Positions 1 to 7,990 of a stretch of 32,448 nt of DNA are shown one piece after another. Source of the DNA: Puniceicoccales bacterium (lineage in GTDB: Bacteria; Verrucomicrobiota; Verrucomicrobiia; Opitutales; JAIRKQ01). Numbering within the stretch: the first letter of the stretch is position 1; each line of letters begins with the position of its first letter. The position numbers and the translations under genes were made by a program. The DNA is taken from NCBI GenBank assembly GCA_031279395.1, contig JAITIO010000054.1:1-32448 (forward strand), written 5' to 3'. Under the pieces are notes generated by a model. The model was given only the letters and a program-made list of their open reading frames with translations. It made no database searches and was not told the origin of the DNA.

Positions 1-118
1 GGTTCTGCGATCCTGTGGTTCTGCGATCCTGTGGTTCTGCGATCCTGTGGTTCTGCGATCCTGTGGTTCTGCGATCCTGTGGTTCTGCGATCCTGTGGTT
101 CTGCGATCCTGTGGTTCT
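1..118. repeat. 16-bp tandem repeat array (7 full copies plus 6 bp)
   Basis: The unit GGTTCTGCGATCCTGT is repeated seven times without a mismatch, followed by a partial GGTTCT ending at 118. The array starts at the window edge, so its true length is unknown. Because 16 is not a multiple of 3, all three frames of a strand read the same permuted 16-residue repeat. Both strands stay open (plus: GSAILWFCDPVVLRSC; minus: TGSQNHRIAEPQDRRT). There is no start or ribosome binding site in view, so I treat it as non-coding. It lies about 100 bp beyond the 3' end of the integrase gene. Confidence 0.97.
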
Positions 119-219
119 TTAGATATTGTAATACCCATGGGGCCACAATGTAAAGAATATTTTTTTATTTTAAATAAAAAAAATTAACTTTTATAATATT
201 TTACGATATTCTATGAAAA
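119..219. other. AT-rich spacer between repeat array and integrase
   Basis: This short segment contains runs of T and A (around 160-185) and no ORF of note. It is downstream of the minus-strand integrase gene. I see no GC-rich hairpin followed by a T-run that would make a convincing terminator. Confidence 0.5.
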
Positions 220-1386
220 CTATGAATTATTGTTGTTTTTCGGACTGAAGTTGAACGCTGCTTTCATGCCTTCTCGGACGGGGTCGTTGGACAGTCGTGC
301 GTAGATTGCCGTTGACTGGGGAGACTTATGTCCCAATGACTTCCCTATCACTACTAGACTTACTCCGGCTATTGCCTGATAGCTTCCACAAGTACGGCGG
401 AGGTCGTGGATACGCAAGTTTTTCAACCCTGCTCGGTCTAGTATCCTTTTCCAGGCTTTTTGTGGGCTAACTAAACATCCACTTTTGCCACTACCAGGGA
501 ATACCCATGGTGTTGATTCTTTTAAACATAAACGATTGGTAAGAACTTCAAGGGCTTGTTCAATCAATGGAATTCTTACGGGCTCCCCGTTTTTTGTATC
601 CGGTATCCTCCACTCGTTTATGGAGAAATCTATGTCTTCCCACCTCATACTCAACACATTTCCACACCGAGCACCCGTATATAGACACATCAAAAAAAAG
701 TCCCTCATATCCCTATTCGGTTCCGCTTCCAATGCTTCCATAAATTTTGGCAGTTCGTCGTGCAATATGAACCGGTCCCTCTTCTGCTCCCTAAACTTCT
801 GTATTTTAGCAGCTGGGTTTATCCCTTCCCATCCCCATTCTATCATCTTGTTGTAAATGGCTCGAGTATAGGCTAATGCTCGGTTTGCTTCGTATTTTCC
901 ATGTTCTCTCCCTATATGTGCATGCATGTCCTGCATTTCAAAGCGGTTCAGGGAGGCAAGGAATCTATGCGACCAATGATACAAAATATTTTTCATTTGT
1001 TTTTCAATATCCTTTAATGTGGATGGTTTGTTTTTTACCTTAATATGACGGTTTAAGTACATTTCATAGGCTTCTCCGAATGTTTTTTCGTTAGAAAGCT
1101 TGTGCTTTTCCTCTTCGGGATTTTTTCCTATTGCTATTTGTCCTTTTACATGCTGTGCCGCTTTTCTTGCTTGTTCTATCGTCATTTCTGGAAAATGCCC
1201 CAGGACAACCCGCTTGTCTTGTCCCTGTATGCGCTTTCGAACCATAAAACTCTTATGGCCAGTCGATGTTATGTATAAACTCAATCCCTTTTCTTTCGTA
1301 TCACAAAATGTTAGGGTTCCTTTTTCGGGTATGGGTAATCCTAGCAGCGTTGCTTTTGTAAAATTTATCTCCGTCTTGTTTTTCAT
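220..1386 (-). CDS. Tyrosine recombinase/integrase, DUF4102 (arm-binding) type
   Basis: This 388-residue protein is a full-length phage/island integrase. Residues about 5-90 form the DUF4102-type arm-binding domain, with the family's EKGLSLYI and LGHFPEMT stretches. Residues about 100-195 are the SAM-like core-binding domain and about 205-375 the catalytic domain. All catalytic positions are present: R240 (TGARCGN), K265, H327 and R330 (HDLRRT), H353 (LGHKS) and nucleophile Y362 (IYARLS). The enzyme should cut and rejoin DNA at short att sites for insertion or excision of a mobile element. The start is ATG at 1386, preceded by a weak AAGAGA. No tRNA gene or other attachment target is visible next to it. 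A diverged, truncated relative lies at 30587-31147. The ASN-rich C-terminus (NNNNS) is unremarkable. Confidence 0.95.
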   Translation of the reverse strand: MKNKTEINFTKATLLGLPIPEKGTLTFCDTKEKGLSLYITSTGHKSFMVRKRIQGQDKRVVLGHFPEMTIEQARKAAQHVKGQIAIGKNPEEEKHKLSNEKTFGEAYEMYLNRHIKVKNKPSTLKDIEKQMKNILYHWSHRFLASLNRFEMQDMHAHIGREHGKYEANRALAYTRAIYNKMIEWGWEGINPAAKIQKFREQKRDRFILHDELPKFMEALEAEPNRDMRDFFLMCLYTGARCGNVLSMRWEDIDFSINEWRIPDTKNGEPVRIPLIEQALEVLTNRLCLKESTPWVFPGSGKSGCLVSPQKAWKRILDRAGLKNLRIHDLRRTCGSYQAIAGVSLVVIGKSLGHKSPQSTAIYARLSNDPVREGMKAAFNFSPKNNNNS

Positions 1387-1420
1387 ATCTCTTACTATTT
1401 ATTAAATATTTAGGAACTTC

Positions 1421-1439
1421 ATTGCCGCGGTATTGCCGC
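1421..1439. repeat. Direct repeat ATTGCCGC x2 upstream of integrase
   Basis: ATTGCCGC occurs at 1421-1428 and 1432-1439, a head-to-tail pair with an 11-bp period (one DNA turn). It begins 35 bp upstream of the integrase start codon. The spacing suits two protein protomers on one DNA face, such as an integrase/excisionase arm site or repressor operator. This role is inference. Confidence 0.45.
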
Positions 1440-1453
1440 AATCTGTGTGAAAT

Positions 1454-1472
1454 TTTATTAAATTTTAATAAA
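1454..1472. promoter_or_regulatory. AT-rich inverted repeat, candidate operator
   Basis: TTTATTAA (1454-1461) and TTAATAAA (1465-1472) form a perfect 8-bp inverted repeat around a 3-nt centre. The dyad is followed at once by TATAAT (1478-1483) on plus. It could be an operator or simply AT-rich promoter DNA; it has no T-run that would mark a terminator. Confidence 0.3.
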
Positions 1473-1913
1473 TTCTATATAATACTTACTAACATAAATC
1501 AAGCTCAAATCCCCTTTAAATAAAGAAATATTAAACTTTGTTAAAAAAAGAGTAAACGATGGATAGGGTGATCTGTAATCAACCAACCCAAACATCGCCC
1601 ATAGTTTTATGGCAATGGTTTTATCTTTTGCTACGACGCTTCTTCGACTTGGACAATCCTATTTCCTTTTATGTTTTTTGTTGATACGGGGAAAAACTGA
1701 GAAACTTCTCGAGAAATGAGACTTTTCGTCCCATATAGAAACTCTTGGCCAAAAATAAAATCGATTAAATTATTCCATGACACTGCGAATAGTTATGATG
1801 CCATCGCACTTTTTTAAGTCAAGTGCATTTTGAATTTTATTTCATCGCGCATAATTTGTGGAGAGACTTTACTTGCAAGCCATAGGAAAAATTTTATCTA
1901 GTGCTCCAATTCT

Positions 1914-4343
1914 ATGAAAGTAAGCACAAGATGGTTGAGCAGGTATTTGGACATAAGGATTGGCGAAGAAGAGCTTTGTGAAGTTTTTACCAGCATTGGG
2001 CTAGAAGTCGAATGGATTGAACACATTGGAACTGCTAGGCAAAAAACACTCGTCGTGGGGGAGATTAAAGAAATTCGACAGCATCCCAATGCCGATAAAT
2101 TGTCAGTGTGTGCGGTGTGTGTCGGCCCAAATGATACCCGACAGATTGTTTGTGGAGCAAAAAATTTTAAACTGAATGACCATGTTCCCGTTGCGTTACC
2201 CGGAACGATATTACCTGGAGATTTTAAAATTAACAAAAGTAACCTGCGTGGGGTTGATTCTGATGGAATGATGTGTAGTAGCAAAGAACTCGGTTTAGGC
2301 GAAGATCACTCCGGCCTACTGATTCTCGAACGAAATACACCTATTGGAACATGTCTCCACGACACCATCGACGTTAATTGGGACACCATTTTCAACCTAT
2401 CGTTGACCGCAAATCGGGGAGACTGTCTAAGCCATATTGGGATTGCACGGGATTTGGCAGCAAAATTAAATGTGGCATTGAAACTTCCACAAATCCATGG
2501 AGTTGAAGTTTCCGAAAAGGAAAGGCCGAAGGGGCATTTTTTGGAAAAAATTTCCATCGAAACCGACAATTGTGGATGTTACGTAGCCATTTGCGTAAAG
2601 AATGTTAAAATTGGGGATAGCCCCAACTGGGTGAAGCGTGATCTCGCAGCCGTTGGAGTGAGGTCCATTAGTAACGCGGTGGATATTGGCAATTGGGTAA
2701 TGATGGAAACAGGGCAGCCGGTACACATTTTCGACGCAAAAAAAATCCGAGGAAATCAATTGACTATCAGGCAAGCCAGGGATGAAGAAACTATCATCTC
2801 CCTCGATGGTCAGAAAAGAATGTTAAGCGGTGACATGGCTGTAATCTGTGACATGGAACGTCCACTTGTCGTTGCGGGAATCACCGGCAGCGTAGATGCG
2901 GAAGTCGACGACAATACGATGGATATTTTGATAGAAAGTGCCTATTTCAATCCGGACAGCATAAGAAGGTCCGCCAAGACTTTGAATATTTCTACGGAAA
3001 GCTCCTACAGGTTTTCCCGGGATATTGATAAAGCAAATATTGCGAACTATGGAGTGCGGGTAGCAAATTTGATGACGGAAATCTGCGGTGGTGAAATTGT
3101 TGCAGCGTGTTGGAAAGTAGACAATTTAGGAGAAAAAACTATAGTTATCGACTTTCAACCATCCTTGATAGGAGAACTATGCGGATTTACCATCCTCCTA
3201 GAAATTGCGGAAAATATTTTAATAAAACTTGGGTTTCTCATCGAAAAATCAAGTGCGGAAAATTGGAAGATAACGGTGCCAGCACATCGTCCGGACATAG
3301 CCTGCGCCTCCGACATTGTGTCCGAATGCCTGAGGATATATGGTACGGATAAAATTCCAACGACTCCTACGAAATGTACCGGTATTCACCATGAATCAGA
3401 TCCTTCGGCGGTATTCTGTCAAAATGCAAGCAATTACCTGTCCGGCCAAGGATTTTTCGAGTGCTATAATTTTGCCCTTCGCAATGGCAATGAGATAAAA
3501 AATTTTTTCGGAGAAAATGCTGCCCTATCTGTACGCAACCCTTTCAATGCCGATCAAAACTGCTACAGAAGCTCATTAATTCCTGGATTATTGGATGCCA
3601 TCAAATTCAACATCCAGAATGGCAATTTGGATATTAAATTTTTCGAAACGGGGCATGTTGTGCTAAGGGTCGATGAAAAGTTTAACGAATGTTTGGCCAT
3701 TGGTTGTGTAATGCCAATAAAACCGTTGGAACGTTCATGGCAATTGGTAGAAGCGGCAGATTTTTATGACGTTAAGGCTTTGATTTTGCCGATTTTAAAA
3801 AACTTCTCCCAGCGGCTAGCACAATTTAATCCCATAAAAATTAGTAACATTTGGCAACCCGAACATGCGGCCTGTTGTGGATTCCTAAACCGTGAAAAGT
3901 TCCAAGCGACATGTGGATTTCTCAATATAAATTTGACCAAGGCTTTTGACATCAAACAGTATGTTCTTGCAGCCGAAATAATGATACATCCCGCCATTTT
4001 TGGAAGAAAACCTGAAAAGGTTTCCCATAAACCATTTAGCCAATTCCCTCGCATATCAAAGGACCTGTCCCTCATAGTAAAGCTTGATGAGCCCGCTGCC
4101 AACATCGAAGGTAAGGTAATGAAAGCTGCCCAAAAGAGCATTTTGAATGATGTTTTCATAGAATCGATCAAGGTTTTTGATGTTTATCAGGGCAAAGAGA
4201 TTCCAGATGGCACAAAAAACATTGGTCTAACGATAAATTATCGTTCTCACGGTAGAACACTGATAGATTCCGAAATACAGGCGGCCTTTAATGCCATGCA
4301 ATCGGAAGTTGAAAAGTCATATGAGATAAGGAAACAATCATGA
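1914..4343 (+). CDS. pheT: Phenylalanyl-tRNA synthetase beta subunit
   Basis: The protein has 809 residues, the normal length for bacterial PheT. It pairs with PheS to charge tRNA-Phe with phenylalanine in the cytosol. The N-terminus (MKVSTRWLSRYLDI, then GLEVEWIE) is typical. Residues about 40-150 are the EMAP/tRNA-binding OB fold (VVGEIKEIRQHPNADKLSVC, ICGAKNF-like segment). The B3/B4 editing domain follows at about 210-385, B5 at about 400-475, the catalytic-like module to about 690, and the C-terminal ferredoxin-like anticodon-binding domain at about 715-805. pheS is not upstream, so the two subunits are encoded apart in this genome. The stop codon overlaps the gatC start (ATGA), showing translational coupling. 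A Phe-containing micro-ORF lies upstream. Confidence 0.97.
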   Translation: MKVSTRWLSRYLDIRIGEEELCEVFTSIGLEVEWIEHIGTARQKTLVVGEIKEIRQHPNADKLSVCAVCVGPNDTRQIVCGAKNFKLNDHVPVALPGTILPGDFKINKSNLRGVDSDGMMCSSKELGLGEDHSGLLILERNTPIGTCLHDTIDVNWDTIFNLSLTANRGDCLSHIGIARDLAAKLNVALKLPQIHGVEVSEKERPKGHFLEKISIETDNCGCYVAICVKNVKIGDSPNWVKRDLAAVGVRSISNAVDIGNWVMMETGQPVHIFDAKKIRGNQLTIRQARDEETIISLDGQKRMLSGDMAVICDMERPLVVAGITGSVDAEVDDNTMDILIESAYFNPDSIRRSAKTLNISTESSYRFSRDIDKANIANYGVRVANLMTEICGGEIVAACWKVDNLGEKTIVIDFQPSLIGELCGFTILLEIAENILIKLGFLIEKSSAENWKITVPAHRPDIACASDIVSECLRIYGTDKIPTTPTKCTGIHHESDPSAVFCQNASNYLSGQGFFECYNFALRNGNEIKNFFGENAALSVRNPFNADQNCYRSSLIPGLLDAIKFNIQNGNLDIKFFETGHVVLRVDEKFNECLAIGCVMPIKPLERSWQLVEAADFYDVKALILPILKNFSQRLAQFNPIKISNIWQPEHAACCGFLNREKFQATCGFLNINLTKAFDIKQYVLAAEIMIHPAIFGRKPEKVSHKPFSQFPRISKDLSLIVKLDEPAANIEGKVMKAAQKSILNDVFIESIKVFDVYQGKEIPDGTKNIGLTINYRSHGRTLIDSEIQAAFNAMQSEVEKSYEIRKQS

Positions 4344-4639
4344 AAGATAAAAGTTTTGACCATAGCGTGCACATTGAAAATATTGCAACATTGGCACGCA
4401 TTCATTTAACGGACCAGGAACGGCAAGATCTGACGAAAAGTCTTGATGAAATTTTGGAATACTTCGATAAGTTAAAAACAGTGAATGTTGAAGGTATAGA
4501 ACCATCGGCCCATGCATTTCCGCTCTATGATATTCTCCGGGATGATGAGGTTGGAGCTCCATTTGATGCAGAGACTGCCCTACACAATGCTCCTAAACAG
4601 AGAAATAATCAGATCATAGTGCCAAAAGTTGTGGAATAG
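4340..4639 (+). CDS. gatC: Asp-tRNA(Asn)/Glu-tRNA(Gln) amidotransferase subunit C
   Basis: The 99-residue protein matches GatC in length and pattern. It has an N-terminal helix with IENIATLARIHLTDQE, the long helix LTKSLDEILEYFDKL, and the extended segment VEGIEPSAHAFPLYDILRDDEV that wraps GatA. GatC stabilises the GatCAB complex, which converts misacylated Glu-tRNA(Gln) or Asp-tRNA(Asn) to the correct amidated forms. The ATG overlaps the pheT TGA by four bases and gatA follows eight bases after its stop, so pheT-gatC-gatA is an operon. gatB is not in the window. Confidence 0.96.
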   Translation: MKDKSFDHSVHIENIATLARIHLTDQERQDLTKSLDEILEYFDKLKTVNVEGIEPSAHAFPLYDILRDDEVGAPFDAETALHNAPKQRNNQIIVPKVVE

Positions 4640-4647
4640 GAAAAACC

Positions 4648-6114
4648 ATGGATAATGAATTTTTTTACAAATCAGCATCTGCATTGAACAATCTATTAGA
4701 TTCTGGAGAGCTAACATCCGTTGAATTGACAAAGGCTGTCATCGAAAGGACAAGATCAATTGACGGTAAACTAAACGCTTTTATTTCCTTTGACGAAGAA
4801 AAGACCCTAAACGAAGCGAATCAATCAGACAGGCGGCGAAAAGCAGGTAAAAAATTGAGCAACTTGGATGGTATCCCTGTGGGGATAAAAGATCTTATTT
4901 CAGAACAGGGGCAGCCGCTCACCTGTGGATCGAAAATCCTGGATGGATACGTTTCGCCCTATGATGCAACGGTGATAGAACGCATGCGCAATGCCGGATG
5001 TGTCCTATGGGGCCGTCTCAATATGGATGAATTTGCCATGGGGTCATCCAATGAAAATTCCCACTACGGCAAGGTTTCAAACCCATGGGATATTTTGCGG
5101 GTGCCCGGTGGAAGTAGCGGAGGTAGTGCCGCTGCGGTAGCATCCGGGGAAACGATCCTAGCTCTGAGCAGTGACACAGGAGGATCCATTCGCCAGCCGG
5201 CAGCATTTTGTGGTATAGTCGGACTTAAGCCGACCTATGGAGCAGTTAGCCGCTATGGGCTCGTTGCATTTGCCAGCTCCCTCGACCAGATAGGTCCGAT
5301 GGGCCGTTCCATTGAAGATGTTGCCATATTATTTCACCTCATTTCCGGGTACGATGATAGGGATTCGTCTAGCTATCCGGTCGACAAAACAAACCATAGC
5401 ATCGAGTCCGTAAGAAACAAAAGGATTAAAACCATTGGTATCCCCACCGAATATTTCGGAGAAGGACTGGATCCTGAAATTCGCCAAGCGATCGAAAATG
5501 CCATCAACTTTTATAAAAATGCTGGCCATAGGATCAAGGAAGTCTCACTGACCATGACCGAATATACCATGGCAGTTTACTATGTTATTGCAACCGCCGA
5601 AGCATCATCAAATTTGGCACGGTTCGACGGTATTAGATACGGTTATCGTTCCGAAAGAGCAAAGGATGCTGTCGACCTTTACTATAAAACCCGTGGAGAA
5701 GGTTTTGGTTTTGAAGTTAAGCGGAGGATCATGCTTGGAACCTATGTGCTCAGCAATGAAAATTTCGAATCCTATTACTTGCGAGCGCAAAAGGTGCGAA
5801 CTCTGATAAGGAATGACTTCATGGAAACCTTTAAAAATGTCGACCTACTGATTACTCCTGTGACCCCAAGCCCGGCATTTAGAATTGGAGAAAAGTCTGC
5901 TGATCCATTGCAAATGTATCTGAATGATATTTACACGATATCTATCAATCTAGCTGGTCTCTGTGCCCTGTCTCTTCCCTGTGGGTTGTCCTCTGATGGC
6001 TTACCAATAGGTCTTCAGTTAATAGGAAAACCTTTTCACGAACATGAAATCCTGTCGTTGGGATATGAATTTGAACAGGGCCACGATTTTAAAAACATGC
6101 ACCCAACCCTTTAA
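4648..6114 (+). CDS. gatA: Asp-tRNA(Asn)/Glu-tRNA(Gln) amidotransferase subunit A
   Basis: This 488-residue amidase-signature protein is the glutaminase subunit of GatCAB. It releases ammonia from glutamine and channels it to GatB. The Ser-cisSer-Lys triad is readable as K81 (PVGIKD), S156 in the Gly/Ser loop GGSSGGS, and S180 in DTGGSIRQPAAFCG. The HYGKVSNPWD and GRLNMDEFAMGSS stretches are standard for GatA rather than a generic amidase. An AGGAAA precedes the ATG. The gene ends 32 bp from the converging mnmE stop; no strong terminator hairpin is visible in that gap. Confidence 0.97.
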   Translation: MDNEFFYKSASALNNLLDSGELTSVELTKAVIERTRSIDGKLNAFISFDEEKTLNEANQSDRRRKAGKKLSNLDGIPVGIKDLISEQGQPLTCGSKILDGYVSPYDATVIERMRNAGCVLWGRLNMDEFAMGSSNENSHYGKVSNPWDILRVPGGSSGGSAAAVASGETILALSSDTGGSIRQPAAFCGIVGLKPTYGAVSRYGLVAFASSLDQIGPMGRSIEDVAILFHLISGYDDRDSSSYPVDKTNHSIESVRNKRIKTIGIPTEYFGEGLDPEIRQAIENAINFYKNAGHRIKEVSLTMTEYTMAVYYVIATAEASSNLARFDGIRYGYRSERAKDAVDLYYKTRGEGFGFEVKRRIMLGTYVLSNENFESYYLRAQKVRTLIRNDFMETFKNVDLLITPVTPSPAFRIGEKSADPLQMYLNDIYTISINLAGLCALSLPCGLSSDGLPIGLQLIGKPFHEHEILSLGYEFEQGHDFKNMHPTL

Positions 6115-6146
6115 GAAAAGGGCATCAGAGGGGTTAAAATGTAGTC

Positions 6147-7511
6147 CTATTTCCCAATGCAAAAATTGGAAAATATCAAATCCAGCATCTTTTCGTTATC
6201 ATAGGCCCCCGTGATTTCTCCGAGAATTTCAAGGGACTGACGGATATCGCTGGCAATGGTTTCAACGCATAGTGGCCGTAGCAATTTGGATTGTACCGCT
6301 TTCAGACATGCATTTGCCCGGCGTAGAATGTCGATATGTCGAGCATTTACCACGATGTCGATGTCGTTGTTCAAAATTTTATTCCTAGAAATTACTCCTA
6401 AAATTTTTGTTTTCAGTATCCGTGGATTTGTCTCATTTTTCATGGAAATTTCAATCCTGTCCAAATGTGGCAAAAAATCTTCAACGGCACAATTTTTTGC
6501 TAAGTCGATCTTGTTAATAACGACCAATGCATTTTGATCGTTTAAACAATTGACAATTTCCCGTGGGATCACTGGCAATGTGTTCGAGTTGATGTTCACC
6601 ACCATTAAAAAAAAATCAGCACTTGAAGCTTTTGTAATTGCTTTTGCAATTCCTGTTTTTTCAATCTCGCCTAGTGCTTTACTTCGCAAACCTGCGGTGT
6701 CGCAAATTTTCAAAACATTGTTACCAATCACAATTTTTTCTGAAATTATGTCACGGGTGGTTCCAGAAATTTCACTGACGATAGCCCGATCTTCACCCAA
6801 TAGGAAATTAAACAGGCTACTTTTTCCGGCATTGGGCTCTCCCAATATTACCGTTGAGATGCCGTTGTTGATGATTGAATGATATTTGTTGTTTTCGATC
6901 AAGGTTTCTAGCTCTTTAATGGCTGTTTCAACCTTTTGTAAAATGTCATGGGAAAAAGTTTTTTCGTCGAAAATTTCATCCTCTGAAAAATCTATTTCCA
7001 TCTCCACCCTTGCGAGCACATTCAGTAGATCCTTGCTTACTCCATTAATTTTATCGCTCAACATACCACCGAGCTGATTTTGCGCCACTTGCATTGCCCG
7101 TTCATTCGTTGCGTGAATCACATCCGCAACCGCTTCCGCCTGGCATAGGTCTAGCTTCCCATTTAGAAAAGCACGTTTCGTAAATTCTCCCGGCTCCGCC
7201 AACCTACAGCCTCTCGCACATAGGTCTGCCGAGATATTTTCAACTATCAACATATTTCCATGACAGTAAATTTCCACGGCATCCTCCCCCGTATAGGAAC
7301 CAGCGGAGGGGAAAAATACCATCAAGACATCATCGAGTAGTTGCCCTCCCCTTGACAAATACTTGCAATGGTACAGCGTTTTGGGAGAAAATTCACCCCT
7401 GGAAATAGAATGACAAAACAGAGATTGACTCAAAGGTCCACTGATGCGAATAACCGCTATGGCAGATATTCCAGCCGGCGTAGCGAGTGCAACTATCGTA
7501 TCTCGCTGCAT
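6147..7511 (-). CDS. mnmE: tRNA uridine-5-carboxymethylaminomethyl(34) modification GTPase MnmE
   Basis: MnmE works with MnmG to modify U34 in the wobble position of tRNAs reading split codon boxes. From the chosen ATG at 7511 (MQRDTIVALATPAGISAIAV) the protein has 454 residues, normal for the family. The N-terminal tetrahydrofolate-binding domain contains the YTGEDAVEIYCHGN motif. The G domain shows the P-loop GEPNAGKSS (about 224-231), DTAGLR, and NKID. The C-terminus ends in the diagnostic FCIGK, whose Cys is needed for the modification. An in-frame upstream extension to 7583 would overlap infA and is not family-like. The start lies 13 nt after the infA stop, so infA and mnmE are probably cotranscribed. 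mnmG is not in view. Confidence 0.96.
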   Translation of the reverse strand: MQRDTIVALATPAGISAIAVIRISGPLSQSLFCHSISRGEFSPKTLYHCKYLSRGGQLLDDVLMVFFPSAGSYTGEDAVEIYCHGNMLIVENISADLCARGCRLAEPGEFTKRAFLNGKLDLCQAEAVADVIHATNERAMQVAQNQLGGMLSDKINGVSKDLLNVLARVEMEIDFSEDEIFDEKTFSHDILQKVETAIKELETLIENNKYHSIINNGISTVILGEPNAGKSSLFNFLLGEDRAIVSEISGTTRDIISEKIVIGNNVLKICDTAGLRSKALGEIEKTGIAKAITKASSADFFLMVVNINSNTLPVIPREIVNCLNDQNALVVINKIDLAKNCAVEDFLPHLDRIEISMKNETNPRILKTKILGVISRNKILNNDIDIVVNARHIDILRRANACLKAVQSKLLRPLCVETIASDIRQSLEILGEITGAYDNEKMLDLIFSNFCIGK

Positions 7512-7524
7512 TTCCTGGGCAACA

Positions 7525-7794
7525 TTAGCGATTTCTATTGGGACCAAAGCTGCGAATAGGCATATTCTTTGGCACTTCGACATTCTTCATGCGAAAGATA
7601 ATCCTTGCCTTTTGTAAATCCTGGGGACTCATTTCCATTTTGACAGTATCACCTATCATGAGCTTAATAAAATTTTTTCTCAATTTCCCAGAAATGTGAG
7701 CCAACACCACATGCTTGTTTGGCAATTCCACCCGAAACATCGTCCCGGGCAACACGGAAATGACTTTACCGACAACTTCTATATACTCTGCCAT
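7525..7794 (-). CDS. infA: Translation initiation factor IF-1
   Basis: IF-1 binds the ribosomal A site during initiation. The S1/OB core is clear: GTMFRVELPNKHVVLAHISGK, then LRKNF and GDTVKMEMSPQDL, RIIFR. The ATG at 7794 (MAEYIEVVG) gives 89 residues. The frame stays open upstream to 7917, but that extension is not IF-1-like. The usual length is about 72, so there is a C-terminal tail of about 17 residues (NVEVPKNMPIRSFGPNRNR) that is basic and Pro/Asn-rich. The neighbour mnmE follows 13 nt downstream. Confidence 0.94.
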   Translation of the reverse strand: MAEYIEVVGKVISVLPGTMFRVELPNKHVVLAHISGKLRKNFIKLMIGDTVKMEMSPQDLQKARIIFRMKNVEVPKNMPIRSFGPNRNR

Positions 7795-7990
7795 TATTCT
7801 ATAATGAGTATAACGAGAAAGAATAAACTTGCCATTGTCCAGCAAAATCAAACAATCTTTAATGTTTATTTTTTTTGGAAAATTTCCATGGGAAATTACG
7901 AATTGTGTGGATAACATCTGATAATATTAAAATTAAAAGCATTTTTGCTTTATTTTTACGAAAAGCATCCTATTATTTCACTCCAAGGGA
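7795..7990. promoter_or_regulatory. Divergent promoter region infA / 785-residue protein gene
   Basis: The two genes point away from each other across 196 bp, so at least two promoters should lie here. AAAAGCAT is repeated directly at 7935-7942 and 7961-7968. The first copy also forms a short hairpin, AAAGCA (7936-7941) with TGCTTT (7946-7951). A TATTAT just before the plus-strand gene could be a -10 box. These roles are inferred. Confidence 0.35.

Larger units (their letters stand above)
1387..1913. other. Non-coding region between integrase and pheT
   Basis: About 0.5 kb lies between the divergent integrase and pheT genes, so promoters for both should lie here. It holds a direct repeat and an AT-rich dyad near the integrase start (listed separately). 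It also holds a 10-bp perfect palindrome TTCTCGAGAA at 1706-1715, preceded by another GAGAA at 1699. A 12-codon micro-ORF with three Phe codons lies at 1795-1833. A TATAAT sits on plus at 1478-1483. A 42-codon ORF at 1559-1687 has no ribosome binding site and I do not call it. Confidence 0.6.

Noticed and set aside
1..118. CRISPR array
   Set aside because: The repeats abut directly with no spacers, the unit is only 16 bp and no cas gene is present.
1559..1687. A 42-codon plus-strand ORF (MDRVICNQPTQTSP...)
   Set aside because: No Shine-Dalgarno, no recognised motif, and it sits in a region that otherwise looks non-coding.
7936..7951. Intrinsic terminator in the infA / 785-residue gene gap
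   Set aside because: The short hairpin lies between divergent starts where no transcript ends, and has a weak AT-rich stem.
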